Shown: in pieces, positions 33,660 through 41,806 of the stretch
Layout of the letters: every line of letters starts with the position of its first letter
Position numbering within the stretch: the first letter of the stretch is position 1
Assembly (NCBI RefSeq): GCF_030063145.1
Contig: NZ_JASISM010000002.1
Span: forward strand, 372,001-436,000
Length of the DNA: 64,000 bases
Direction: 5' to 3'
Origin: Cryobacterium sp. PH31-L1
Lineage (GTDB): Bacteria; Actinomycetota; Actinomycetes; Actinomycetales; Microbacteriaceae
Made by a program: the position numbers and the translations under genes
Notes under the pieces: generated by a model
Seen by the model: only the letters and a program-made list of their open reading frames with translations
Database searches by the model: none
Told to the model about the DNA's origin: nothing

Positions 33660-34340
33660 ATGACTCTCGACCAGATCTTTGCCGACCTGCGTCGTCAGGG
33701 CACGACGGTGCGCCACGCCGAGACCGGCAGCTGGGCCGCCGAGGTGCTGCGCGAGCGGATCTCCGCCGGACAGTTGGTCCCCGGCACGAAGCTGTCGGAG
33801 GAACCGCTCTGCGATCTGCTCGGCGTCTCCCGCAACACCCTCCGGGAGGCCTTCGCGACGCTCGCCATCGAGCACATGGTGGCGCGCATCCCGAACCGGG
33901 GCGTGTTCGTGGCACGACCGACCGCCGATGACATTCGGGAGATCTACCGAGTGCGGCGCTTTCTCGAACCGGCCGCGCTCCTATGGTCGACCAGCCCCAC
34001 AACGGACGCTCTGCACGCCGCGATCGAACGCGCCCGCCAGGCCCGGTCACGGGGCTCTGTGGCCGACATGGCCGGCGCCAACCAGGACTTTCACGCCGGC
34101 GTCGTGGCGCTGGCCGGCAGCGAGGGACTCAGCCGGCAGATGGCTCAGGTGCTCGCGGAAATGCGCCTCGTGTTTCATTCGATGGTCGCTGATCCGCTGT
34201 TCCACGCGCCGTATGTCGACGAGAACGCCGGAATCCTCGAGCGTTTCGAGGCGGGGGAGCACTCCGAAGCTGCGGCTCTCATGGTCGAGTACCTGGAGCG
34301 GGCCGAGCGACAGCTGCTCGAGGCGCACGCGCGCGCGTAG
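33660..34340 (+). CDS. GntR family regulator (FadR/FCD type)
   Basis: A 226-residue regulator with the winged HTH VLRERISAGQLVPGTKLSEE and LGVSRNTLREAFATL, and the C-terminal all-helical FCD domain (DIREIYRVRRFLEPAAL, NQDFHAGVVALAG, the latter supplying Asp/His metal ligands). The ATG at 33660 has GGGGG just upstream; the longer open frame runs back into the biotin carboxylase gene and should be ignored. It is last in the pxp operon and probably senses 5-oxoproline or a related acid and controls the palindrome at 26747-26768. Confidence 0.9.
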   Translation: MTLDQIFADLRRQGTTVRHAETGSWAAEVLRERISAGQLVPGTKLSEEPLCDLLGVSRNTLREAFATLAIEHMVARIPNRGVFVARPTADDIREIYRVRRFLEPAALLWSTSPTTDALHAAIERARQARSRGSVADMAGANQDFHAGVVALAGSEGLSRQMAQVLAEMRLVFHSMVADPLFHAPYVDENAGILERFEAGEHSEAAALMVEYLERAERQLLEAHARA

Positions 34341-34396
34341 CAGCGGACGGGGCATCCGCTTTGGGGTCGTCGGGGTTTCGGTGCTGGGGTTTCGTG

Positions 34397-34426
34397 GCCT
34401 GGCGCAGGATCAAACCTGCGCCAGGC
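34397..34426. terminator. Hairpin between convergent genes
   Basis: Perfect 12-base arms GCCTGGCGCAGG / CCTGCGCCAGGC around the loop ATCAAA, in the 142-base gap between the GntR gene and a convergent hypothetical. It could be a bidirectional terminator. It has no T tract. The upstream context (ggggtttcgtgg) faintly recalls the larger dispersed hairpins at 18182 and 56944. Confidence 0.5.
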
Positions 34427-34482
34427 GCGCTAACGTGCGCCGAACGCTGACGCTCGCCCGGACGGCCGCGACCCCACAGTGC

Positions 34483-34899
34483 TTAGAGCGCGCGCATCCG
34501 GTTATTGCGCGGGTTGTGCTCGAGCTCGGCAAGGCCGAGGGCTTCGAGCAGCGGCGGCACGTACATGCCGAACCGACCGCGAAACCCGTTCTTCAGGCCG
34601 TACCAGCCGCCGACCGGGTTGCTCTCTGCGCGGCCCCAGGCCTCGACGGTGTCGGGCTTGGCGTCCTTCTTCTCGTCGGCGGCGCCCAGCTCGACCCAAT
34701 CACCGTTCTCTTTGAGCATGGCGTGCAGGTCCTCAACGCAGCTCAGTCGATAGGAGAGCGTCGTGGACCCGACCTTGCAGATCAGTGCCGGAGGGTCGGC
34801 AGCCTCATCGCGATACATGACGTATTCCGACGACCCCGGCGGAGTGCGCAGCACCCACGGGTCGTCCTTGCTGCCGGTTCCGATGCTCGTATCGGTCAT
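34483..34899 (-). CDS. Conserved hypothetical protein (DUF6855-like)
   Basis: A 138-residue soluble protein beginning TGSKDDPWVLRTPPGSSEY, with VGSTTLSYRLSCVEDLHAML in the middle and GRFGMYVPPLLEALGLAELE near the end. I recall this pattern from a conserved actinobacterial family (I believe DUF6855), of unknown function. The ATG at 34899 is chosen for its GAGGAGA ribosome binding site; the open frame runs 31 codons further upstream without one. It is convergent with the pxp operon and has no same-strand partner. Confidence 0.7.
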   Translation of the reverse strand: MTDTSIGTGSKDDPWVLRTPPGSSEYVMYRDEAADPPALICKVGSTTLSYRLSCVEDLHAMLKENGDWVELGAADEKKDAKPDTVEAWGRAESNPVGGWYGLKNGFRGRFGMYVPPLLEALGLAELEHNPRNNRMRAL

Positions 34900-35159
34900 G
34901 ACTGTCTCCTCGTAATCGCTCGGCTGGGTCTGTGGACCATGCCCATCTTGGCCCAGTCTCGAGCGCGACGTTACGTCCGTCGCAGAACTCACGCGGGCTC
35001 AGAGCCTATTTCAGGAAACCCGAGCGGTGCGGCGCGCCCACCCACGTGTTTCGGCGGTGACCAGAGCACCTGGCCCCGGTCTACCTGAATCATCCACGGA
35101 AAACCGGCATGGCCGGCCGAACGACAGGAGCAGATTCCGCCGGCAACCCCCGCTTCCAT

Positions 35160-35592
35160 TCAGTGGAAGCTATGGGTAGCGTGGCGGGTTATGAGCGGAA
35201 AACCAGCACAGAAGCGCACGAGCGCCGCCGCGGACGGTTTAAGCTCAACCCGGGTGAGCGTGGGCCCGAGGTCGATCCACGTTTGGAGCAGACTGGTCAC
35301 CGGGAACCCATACACCCGCTGCATCGTGCCGCCCATTCCTTCGTGTCCGATGATGCCGACAACCTGCGGTGCGCGCGCCCGCGGGCACCGTGACGTGCAG
35401 TCGGCGGTCGTCTTGAAGACGACGGGGCAGCCAGATCCCATGAATCACGGCTGCCGTCGCGTGACTGAAAACGTGGGTGACGGGCATCCGCTTCGAATAT
35501 GCCTTGGCCAAGTCAAACGTGGACGCGGGATGCGTCCGGTCTGCACGCAGACGACGAAACGACACGGCTGCGCGTTCAGGTGAGTTTGACAT
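35160..35592 (-). pseudogene. AbiEi/DUF559-type protein, frameshifted and truncated
   Basis: One minus frame reads MSNSPERAAVSFRRLRADRT then HVFSHATAAVIHGIWLPRRL and RLHVTVPAGA. Around 35370 the sense continues in another frame as VVGIIGHEGMGGTMQRVYGF and PVTSLLQTWIDLGPTLTR. The combination of FSH.TAA..HG.PLPRR, LHVTVP and PVTSL.QTWIDL is the hallmark of actinobacterial AbiEi-antitoxin/DUF559 proteins. The nuclease-like C-terminal half is absent. An array of GTGAGTTT repeats begins exactly at its start codon. Confidence 0.75.
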
Positions 35593-35801
35593 GCACAGAT
35601 CATGACGGAAATGCCTGGACCGCAGATTTGTTATGCACAGACGGCCCTGACCGGCTCGTGAGTTTGACCCATTGACCCATCGACCCATCGACCCGTGAGT
35701 TTCGCGCGCCGACCCGTGAGTCTCAGCCCGAAATTCACCAGAAATGGCCTGAAACTCACGGCTCGGCGATCGATGAGGACCGAGACTCACGGCTCGGCGA
35801 G
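35580..35801. repeat. GTGAGTTT / AAACTCAC inverted array, copy 1
   Basis: Forward units GTGAGTTT at about 35580, 35658 and 35695, with the variant GTGAGTCTC at 35716, are followed by reverse units GAAACTCACGGCTCGGCG (35751) and GAGACTCACGGCTCGGCGAG (35783). Together they form a long imperfect hairpin. Between the forward units lies a tandem ACCCATTG/ACCCATCG run (35667-35694). It lies between the AbiEi-type pseudogene and the dioxygenase gene. A second array of the same words is at 40503-40656. Confidence 0.7.
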
Positions 35802-35834
35802 TGGATGCTGCCACTCGTCGGGGTGACGCAAGCG

Positions 35835-36719
35835 TCAGACCTGGCCCACATCCAGGTTGATGTAGCCGAGGTAGCCCGTCGCAGTGGTCTCGACCGTCAG
35901 CAGCTGGGCGGACGACGAGATGATGTTGTCGGTTCCGCTGCCGGCCGACCCGCCATTGAAGGTGTCGCGGCCGGTGTGCTCGTCGTACGGGCTCGTGTCG
36001 AACACGATCGTGTTGAGGTCATCGTCGAAGCCGACCTGGGCGGTCAGAACGGTTGCCTTGTTGACGTGCACCTTCAAGTGGACGTGCACGGTACGGCCCC
36101 GATACCAGCCCGGCCAGACCGTAGTGAACTGCACGATCCCGTTGGCGTCGGCCACCTGCGCGCCGCGCAGATAGGTGCCGTCATCGCCCGGTGTCGCCTC
36201 GGAATCGCCCTCGGTGTAGCTGCCATCGGTCGTACCGCCGCCCCCACCAACCCGGCCACCACCGCCTCCGCCGGTCGACGCACTCTCAAACCCGGAATAC
36301 ACCCCGCCAGCGTCGCAGTGCCAGATCTCCACAACACTGTTCGGCAGGGGAGTGCAGTTGGCGTCCCAGACCCGAAAGGCGATGTCGAGCTGGGTTCCCG
36401 GGCGGTCCTCGCGCAGGTCGCTGCGAATGGAATCCACGTCGAAGTAGTAGGGCCCTGACGTGACGTCTTCGGTCTCGGTGCCGCACGAGGAACCGACCGC
36501 GTCGAGCTTGGCCACGATGTCTCCGGCCGCCGCCGTCGACGGCGTCAGTGTGGCAGCGCCGGTCGAGGTCGCGGCCGTGGTCGATGCTCCGGGCTCGGTC
36601 GTGCTGCACGCGGTCAGTAGCGCGCCGAGTCCGATCGAGCCGCCGAGGCCGAGCGCGCGCCGCCGGCTGACGGCTAGCCGGCTGCTGGCCACGTCAACGT
36701 TGAGCTTCTTGAATGGCAT
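35835..36719 (-). CDS. Exported intradiol ring-cleavage dioxygenase
   Basis: A 294-residue protein. The N-terminus has a twin-arginine motif (SRRRALGLGG) and then a lipobox-like LLTACS, so it is probably a Tat-exported, surface-anchored protein. The catalytic domain (residues about 90-290) shows TSGPYYFDVDSIRSDL (Tyr iron ligand), VVEIWHCDAGGVYSGF, GWYRGRTVHVHLKV (Tyr and His ligands in HVH) and QVGFDDDLNTIVF. It carries a Gly-rich linker (six and five glycines around RV). This is the intradiol/protocatechuate dioxygenase-like secreted class. The aromatic substrate is unknown. AGGAG precedes the ATG at 36719. Confidence 0.87.
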   Translation of the reverse strand: MPFKKLNVDVASSRLAVSRRRALGLGGSIGLGALLTACSTTEPGASTTAATSTGAATLTPSTAAAGDIVAKLDAVGSSCGTETEDVTSGPYYFDVDSIRSDLREDRPGTQLDIAFRVWDANCTPLPNSVVEIWHCDAGGVYSGFESASTGGGGGGRVGGGGGTTDGSYTEGDSEATPGDDGTYLRGAQVADANGIVQFTTVWPGWYRGRTVHVHLKVHVNKATVLTAQVGFDDDLNTIVFDTSPYDEHTGRDTFNGGSAGSGTDNIISSSAQLLTVETTATGYLGYINLDVGQV

Positions 36720-37055
36720 CGGATCTCCTAGATTTGTCGTTGACACCAACCGTGTCGGGCCGGCCTCACAGTCAGCAGAGCGGACGCCATGGGTCGCCTA
36801 TGAAAGCACGGCCCCGTTCTGGGGGTGCACTCGTCTGTGGCAGTGTGAGCTGAGGGTTAGGCTTTTAGTGATCGTGTCCGCCCGCGCCCGTCGACCCTGT
36901 GGTCGCGAAGCGCCCGTGCCGCACGATTGCTGTCTGTGAATGTGACGCTGCCGCCACCTGCGAGGCGTTGCCGCCGCGCATCCGCTCTGGGATTTCGTCG
37001 GCGCCCGCCACACAGCGTCACCGATTCAACCCGCACTCGGAACAGGAACAACATC
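36720..37055. other. Divergent intergenic region, no gene seen
   Basis: 336 bases between the dioxygenase and the alcohol dehydrogenase. The frame of the dehydrogenase is open through the second half (from 36927), but that extension has no family similarity and no ribosome binding site. Promoters for both genes must lie here. I cannot assign -35/-10 boxes with confidence. Confidence 0.5.
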
Positions 37056-38075
37056 ATGACCACTATGCAAGCTGCCGTCGTCAAAGAATTTGGCAAAGAC
37101 CTCATCATCGAAGCGGTTCCGGTGCCCACGCCCGGCGCCGGCCAGGCGCTCGTCAAGCTCATCACGAGCGGTGTCTGCCACACCGACCTGCACGCCATCG
37201 AGGGCGACTGGCCGGTCAAGCCCACGCCGCCGTTCATCCCCGGGCACGAAGGCGTCGGCGATGTCGTCGCCATCGGCGAGGGCGTCACCGAGATCAAGGT
37301 GGGCGACCGCGTGGGAAATGCCTGGCTCTGGAGCGCCTGCGGCACCTGCCAGTACTGCCGCACCGGCTGGGAAACCCTGTGCGAAGCGCAGATCAACGGC
37401 GGCTACAGCGTCGACGGATCCTTCGGTGAGTATATGATCGTCGACGCCAAGTTCGCCGTGCCGCTGCCGAAAGACGCTGACCCGGTCGACATCGCGCCGA
37501 TCCTCTGCGCCGGCGTCACCGTCTACAAGGGCCTCAAGATGACCGAGGCCATCGCCGGCCAATGGGTCGTCATCAGCGGCATCGGCGGACTCGGCCACAT
37601 CGCCGTGCAGTATGCCAAGGCCATGGGCTTCCGCGTGGTCGCGGTCGACGTCGCCGACGACAAGCTCGCCCTCGCCACCAAGCACGGCGCCGAGATCGTC
37701 ATCAACGCGCTCAACGAGAACCCGGTCGAGGTCATCCAGGCCAAGACCGGCGGCGCGCACGGCGTGCTCGTCACCGCCGTGCACCCGGCCGCGTTCGGCC
37801 AAGCCATCGGCATGACCCGCCGCGGCGGCACCATCGTCTTCAACGGACTGCCGGCCGGCGACTTTCCCGCGCCGATCTTCGACATCGTGCTCAAGGGCCT
37901 GACCATCCGCGGTTCCATTGTCGGAACCCGCCAGGACATGGAGGAGGCCCTCGCTTTCTACAACCGCGGCGAGATCCACCCGACCGTCTCCAGCCGTACC
38001 CTCGGTGAGGTCAACACCGTGCTCGACGAGATGCGCCACGGCAAGATCGACGGCCGCGTCGTCATCCAGTACTAA
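37056..38075 (+). CDS. adhP: Zinc-dependent alcohol dehydrogenase (AdhP type)
   Basis: A 339-residue class of medium-chain alcohol dehydrogenase. The catalytic zinc site has Cys in SGVCHTDLH, His in PGHEGVG and a later Cys. The structural zinc site is the four-cysteine block SACGTCQYCRTGWETLC. The NAD-binding fold carries ISGIGGLGHIAVQYA. It oxidises or reduces simple alcohols/aldehydes such as ethanol/acetaldehyde. The ATG at 37056 has AGGA upstream and gives the standard N-terminus MQAAVVKEFG. A strong hairpin terminator follows. Confidence 0.92.
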   Translation: MTTMQAAVVKEFGKDLIIEAVPVPTPGAGQALVKLITSGVCHTDLHAIEGDWPVKPTPPFIPGHEGVGDVVAIGEGVTEIKVGDRVGNAWLWSACGTCQYCRTGWETLCEAQINGGYSVDGSFGEYMIVDAKFAVPLPKDADPVDIAPILCAGVTVYKGLKMTEAIAGQWVVISGIGGLGHIAVQYAKAMGFRVVAVDVADDKLALATKHGAEIVINALNENPVEVIQAKTGGAHGVLVTAVHPAAFGQAIGMTRRGGTIVFNGLPAGDFPAPIFDIVLKGLTIRGSIVGTRQDMEEALAFYNRGEIHPTVSSRTLGEVNTVLDEMRHGKIDGRVVIQY

Positions 38076-38086
38076 CGCACGCCCAT

Positions 38087-38134
38087 AGCGGATGCCGCGG
38101 CTCGCCTCACGAGGCGGCACGCGGCATCCGCTTT
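38087..38134 (+). terminator. Terminator built from two GCGGATGCC words
   Basis: Arms AGCGGATGCCGCG (38087-38099) and CGCGGCATCCGCT (38120-38132) enclose a second small hairpin (CGCCTC/GAGGCG) and end in TTT. It sits 12 bases past the adhP stop and also close to the convergent acyl-CoA dehydrogenase stop. Confidence 0.8.
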
Positions 38135-38149
38135 GTGTTGCCCGAGCGG

Positions 38150-39394
38150 CTACTGGAAAGCGGAGATGCCGGTGATCGCGCGGCCGACGACCAGGGTGTT
38201 GATCTCGTAGCTGCCCTCGTAGGTGTAGAGCGCTTCGGCGTCGGCGAACACGCGGGCCATGCCGTAGTCGGTGGAGATGCCGTTGCCGCCGAAAACCGAA
38301 CGGCCGAGCGCAACGGATTCGCGCATGCGAGCGCTCGAGGAGGCCTTGGCCATGGCGGCGTGCTCGGGGCGCAGGGTTCCGGCCTGCTGCAGCTGGGCGA
38401 TGCGAACCATGAGGCCTAGTGACATCGTCGCGTTCTCGAGGATCCGCACGAGCTTCTCCTGCACGAGCTGGAACGACGCGATCGGCTTGCCGAACTGCTG
38501 GCGTTCGAGGGCGTATCGCAACGCGTGATCGTACGCCGCAAACTGCAACCCGACGGTCTGCCAGCCCACCCAGACCCGGGAGTTGGTGAGCAGCCGGTTG
38601 GTGTCGCGAAAGCTCGTAGCTCCCGGCAGTCGGTCGCGTTCGGCGACGACGACGTTTTCGAGGGTGATCGTGGCGTTCTGCACGATGCGCAGGGCGATCT
38701 TGTTCTCGATCGCCTCGGCCGTATAACCGGGCAGTGTGGCGTCGACGATGAAACCTTTGATCTGGTCGTCGTCGGTATCGCGCGCCCAGACGAGTACGTT
38801 CGCGGCGAAGGTTCCGCTGCCGATCCAGCGTTTGACGCCGTTCAGGGTCCAGCTGGAGCCGGTGCGCGTGGCGGTCGTCTCCATATTGCGCGAGACGTCG
38901 GAGCCGTGGTCGGGCTCGGTGAGCGCGAAGGCGCCGATCTTGCGCAGCGAGATGGCGTCGGCCAGGTAGCGGTCGCGCTGGTCGTCGGTGCCGAGCTGGG
39001 CGATCGCCGCCGCGAACAGGCCGCTGTGCACGCCGACGAAGGTGGAGATGGAAGCGTCCACCCGGGACAGCTCGAGGGTCATGAATCCGTGGAGCAGGTA
39101 GTTCTCGCCTCGCGCACACAGGCCGACGAGGTCGAGGGAGGTGAGCACCGGGATGATCTCGAACGGGAACGTGGCGTTGTTCCAGTGGTCGGCCACGACC
39201 GGGCGCACGTCGCGTTCAAAGACCTCGCGGGCGTGGGCAAGCAGCTCGCGGTCCTCTGGGGTGAGCAGGTCTTCGTAGGAGAAGAAGTCAGCGGTCGGGC
39301 CGGTGAAGAATTCAGGGGTGGTGTGCCCGGGGGTGTTAGCGTCGTCCGTGCCGTTGGCTGCGTCGATTTCGGGAGTATCAATGACAATGCTCAT
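38150..39394 (-). CDS. Acyl-CoA dehydrogenase (glutaryl-CoA dehydrogenase-like)
   Basis: A 414-residue FAD enzyme. FALTEPDHGSDVSRNMETTA and RWIGSGTFAANVLVWARD form the FAD/substrate sheet, RQQFGKPIASFQLVQEKLV is the conserved helix, and the C-terminus GGNGISTDYGMARVFADAEA with TYEGSYEINTLVVGRAITG holds the catalytic Glu in YEGS. This C-terminal arrangement is typical of the glutaryl-CoA dehydrogenase subgroup, which dehydrogenates and decarboxylates glutaryl-CoA in lysine/tryptophan breakdown. Substrate is not certain. AGAGGA precedes the ATG at 39394. Confidence 0.87.
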   Translation of the reverse strand: MSIVIDTPEIDAANGTDDANTPGHTTPEFFTGPTADFFSYEDLLTPEDRELLAHAREVFERDVRPVVADHWNNATFPFEIIPVLTSLDLVGLCARGENYLLHGFMTLELSRVDASISTFVGVHSGLFAAAIAQLGTDDQRDRYLADAISLRKIGAFALTEPDHGSDVSRNMETTATRTGSSWTLNGVKRWIGSGTFAANVLVWARDTDDDQIKGFIVDATLPGYTAEAIENKIALRIVQNATITLENVVVAERDRLPGATSFRDTNRLLTNSRVWVGWQTVGLQFAAYDHALRYALERQQFGKPIASFQLVQEKLVRILENATMSLGLMVRIAQLQQAGTLRPEHAAMAKASSSARMRESVALGRSVFGGNGISTDYGMARVFADAEALYTYEGSYEINTLVVGRAITGISAFQ

Positions 39395-39690
39395 GGCTGG
39401 TCCTCTCTGACCTGGTACCCCTGAGTGTGAGCCAATGGGCGGAATTGCGCAATCTCGGGCTTGAATACCGTGCACAGTGCGAATTCGAAACCAGAACTGA
39501 CCCGTCAGAGTGCGCCTAATGCTCGACTCTTGAGCGTCCCCGATAACCCAGCCCACGAGGCCGGCGTTACGGCGGCTTCGAAACACACATCCCGACGATG
39601 CTTGACCGGCGGCGCGCCCGACCATCAAGCGGATGCGCGTGTCGGTGGTGGTGTCTAACGTGGAAGCAACAGGGATGTCAGGAGGGCAAC

Positions 39691-40506
39691 GTGGAGGACG
39701 ACGCGCCGCCGCGTACGGGCACCGGAGTGCCCGGCACGAGCGTTCGGTTTCGCTGCGGGCACGGTGCGCCGGTCGACGAGGCTCGCATTACGCTGCAGCG
39801 ACAGTGTCCGCTGTGCATGCTGCTCGCCGAGACCAGGCGAACCCGCGACCAGCTGCTGCACCGGGTCGCCCCGGCCGGTCGGGCCGCCCTCGCTGTCGAG
39901 ACGCGGATCGGCGCCGATTACGAGTGGATCTGCGTGCGCGGGCACTCGCGCTACTCCGCAAGCGTGCGCGAGGTGCTGACCGGTCCCGGCTGCCCGAAAT
40001 GCCGAAGAAACGCCCAGGCACCGGCCGCGCGGTTCGAGGGCGGGGTGCCATTCATGAAGCCGGGATTGCGGCTCGGCACGTCGCAGACCGAGCAGCGGCT
40101 GCGCGTGATGCTGGCCGAGCGCATCCGCTTGCCGCACCGGGTGAATGCCATCAAAATCAGCCGCACCTTTTTCGGCAAGCCGGAGGTCTGGCCCGACATC
40201 ATCATTCCGGGGCTGATGGTGGCGATCGAATATGACGACCCGGGGCGGGACGGGATGTCGCACCGCGGGTTGAAGGAGACGTCCGACCGGGAGAAAGATG
40301 CGGCCCTCAACGAGGTCGGCTGGGAGGTCATCCGCTTGCGCGCCAACGGACTGCACGAGCTGGGCCCGTACAGCATCGTCTGCCCGGCCTTGTCCAGCGG
40401 GGTCGTTGACCGCATCATGGAGCTGCTCATGCAGATTCGCGGAGTCGAGGCGGTCGATCGGCTGCGCATCAGGCCGGAGGATGGGCCTGACTCGCGCGAG
40501 GGGTGA
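39691..40506 (+). CDS. Zinc-ribbon protein with PD-(D/E)XK/Vsr-like nuclease domain
   Basis: A 271-residue protein. The N-terminal half has paired metal-binding motifs: FRCGHG with CPLC, then WICVRGH with GCPKCRR, resembling two zinc ribbons with the CxxxH...CxxC layout. The C-terminal half (residues about 130-260) is nuclease-like: SQTEQRLRVML, EVWPDIIIPGLMVAIEYDD (Asp, Glu and Asp in the right places) and SDREKDAALNEVGWEVIRLR, as in Vsr/DUF559 endonucleases. It may be a solitary repair or restriction nuclease. GTG start behind AGGAGG. Its TGA stop lies inside the first unit of a GTGAGTTT repeat array. Confidence 0.75.
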   Translation: MEDDAPPRTGTGVPGTSVRFRCGHGAPVDEARITLQRQCPLCMLLAETRRTRDQLLHRVAPAGRAALAVETRIGADYEWICVRGHSRYSASVREVLTGPGCPKCRRNAQAPAARFEGGVPFMKPGLRLGTSQTEQRLRVMLAERIRLPHRVNAIKISRTFFGKPEVWPDIIIPGLMVAIEYDDPGRDGMSHRGLKETSDREKDAALNEVGWEVIRLRANGLHELGPYSIVCPALSSGVVDRIMELLMQIRGVEAVDRLRIRPEDGPDSREG

Positions 40507-40656
40507 GTTTCGGGGCGGTCGCGATGTCGAGGCGTGAGTGTGGGAGGGGTCGCGACGTCGAGTCGTGAGTTTGGAGTCAATTTGAACGATTCAAGGCTTC
40601 GAGACTCACGGGTCGACGCTCGAAACTCACGGGTCGATGCCCGAAACTCACGGCTC
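40503..40656. repeat. GTGAGTTT / AAACTCAC inverted array, copy 2
   Basis: Forward units GTGAGTTTCG (40503), GTGAGTGTG (40534) and GTGAGTTTG (40565) are followed by reverse units GAGACTCACGGGTCGACG (about 40601), GAAACTCACGGGTCGATG (about 40622) and GAAACTCACGGCTC (about 40643). The GGTCGAYG tails are direct repeats too. The whole can fold on itself. It fills the gap between the nuclease gene and the convergent AlaX-type gene. Confidence 0.7.
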
Positions 40657-40677
40657 AAGGAATGCGACGATGCCCGG

Positions 40678-41547
40678 TCAGCGGGTCGCGGAGGTGTTCA
40701 TGGTCAGCACGTCGGTGCCTTCGAGGTCGTGCAGGCCCAGCGTCACGGTCACGGCGCCGAGGGTGCCGAGCGAGGAAACGTGGGTGCCGCCGCAGGGAAT
40801 CCGCACACTTCGGCCCGGCAGCTCGCAGACCCAGTAGCGCCGATCGGTCAGCAGGTCGCCGTCGCGGTCGATGCGCACCGCGGCATCCGTTGCTGTCCAC
40901 TCCGCGAGGGTCGCGTTGACGGCCGCTTCGAGCTGGGGCAGCGCCTCGGCGAACCCGTCGACCGAGAAGCCCTTCTTGCGCAGCGACTTGCCCAGCCGAT
41001 AGGTGTCGACCGAGGCGTTCTGCCCGATCAGGGACTCGTCGATGGCGAGCCCGTCGAAGTCGGGGTGGCCGAGGGCATCGGCGCGCACCTCTTTCTTCCA
41101 GCGGTCGGTGAGGGCGTCATTGAGGGCGAGCGAGGCGAGGTGGCAGCTCGTGTGCCCGGCGCTCGTGCGCTCGCGCAGGCCCTCGTCGACCTCGACGGTG
41201 ACGGTGTCCCCGGCCGACAGCCCGGCAGCGTCGACTACGTGCACGACTACGAATGCCCAGCCGGGCGTTCCCTTGCCCACCGGAATGTCCTCGCCGATAT
41301 ACAGCGCCGACCCGTCGGTGGCTCCCACGATGCAGTCGTCGACCGGCCAGAAGGCTGCGCCGTGGTGCAGCAGAGCGAGGTCGGGGCCCTGGTCGGGCCA
41401 GCCCGCATCGACCGGATGCACGCAGGTCGCGTCGAGCAGCACCGCCGAGCGGCCATCGGGCAGCGTTTCGGAGTGCAGCACGGTCGCCTGGTTGTCGACG
41501 GCGCCGCCCGGGTAGAGCACGCGTGTGTCTTCGGTGGGCAGGGTCAT
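40678..41547 (-). CDS. Alanyl-tRNA editing protein (AlaX-type)
   Basis: A 289-residue free-standing editing-domain protein. The zinc ligands are AGHTSCHL (HxxxH-type motif, residues about 135-142) and CGGTHVSSLG near the C-terminus, with DRRYWVCELPGRSVRIPCGG between. These are the deacylase motifs that clear Ser or Gly from tRNA-Ala. The N-terminus (TRVLYPGGAVDNQATVLHSE) is an AlaX-like beta-barrel. The start at 41547 is preferred over one five codons upstream because AAAGGA precedes it. Convergent with the nuclease gene across the repeat array. Confidence 0.87.
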   Translation of the reverse strand: MTLPTEDTRVLYPGGAVDNQATVLHSETLPDGRSAVLLDATCVHPVDAGWPDQGPDLALLHHGAAFWPVDDCIVGATDGSALYIGEDIPVGKGTPGWAFVVVHVVDAAGLSAGDTVTVEVDEGLRERTSAGHTSCHLASLALNDALTDRWKKEVRADALGHPDFDGLAIDESLIGQNASVDTYRLGKSLRKKGFSVDGFAEALPQLEAAVNATLAEWTATDAAVRIDRDGDLLTDRRYWVCELPGRSVRIPCGGTHVSSLGTLGAVTVTLGLHDLEGTDVLTMNTSATR

Positions 41548-41714
41548 GGCTGGTCCTTTCAATGAGGCGTACCGGCATCGGTCAAGCGGATGCCGCTGGC
41601 TCGGTCAGTGGCATCCGCCTGGTCAGCCGGCCCGCCCCCGGGTGCTGTGCGAGTAAGCACGGGCGCCGCGCGATCGCGCCGGCGTATCAGGCTCAGCCGC
41701 TTGGGGTGGAAAAA

Positions 41715-41740
41715 GGTGCCGCCACGATCGTGGCGGCACC
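41715..41740 (-). terminator. Perfect-palindrome terminator for the 40-residue gene
   Basis: A perfect 26-base palindrome with arms GGTGCCGCCACGA / TCGTGGCGGCACC. On the minus strand it is followed by a TTTTT run, an ideal intrinsic terminator about 70 bases after the small lysine-rich gene. Confidence 0.85.
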
Positions 41741-41806
41741 TCGCGTGCTGGTCATGCACGTGTTACTTCAGGCGTTGCACAGGGTGCGTGCCGGAGGGTG
41801 CAGAAA

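Noticed and set aside
35655..35801. A small CRISPR array in the ACCCATCG / GTGAGTTT region
   Set aside because: Units are too short (8-18 bases), spacers are irregular, orientation reverses in the middle and there are no cas genes.
37026..39119. A 697-codon minus-strand frame across adhP and the acyl-CoA dehydrogenase
   Set aside because: It runs through two genes with unmistakable family motifs in other frames, and its product is compositionally biased.
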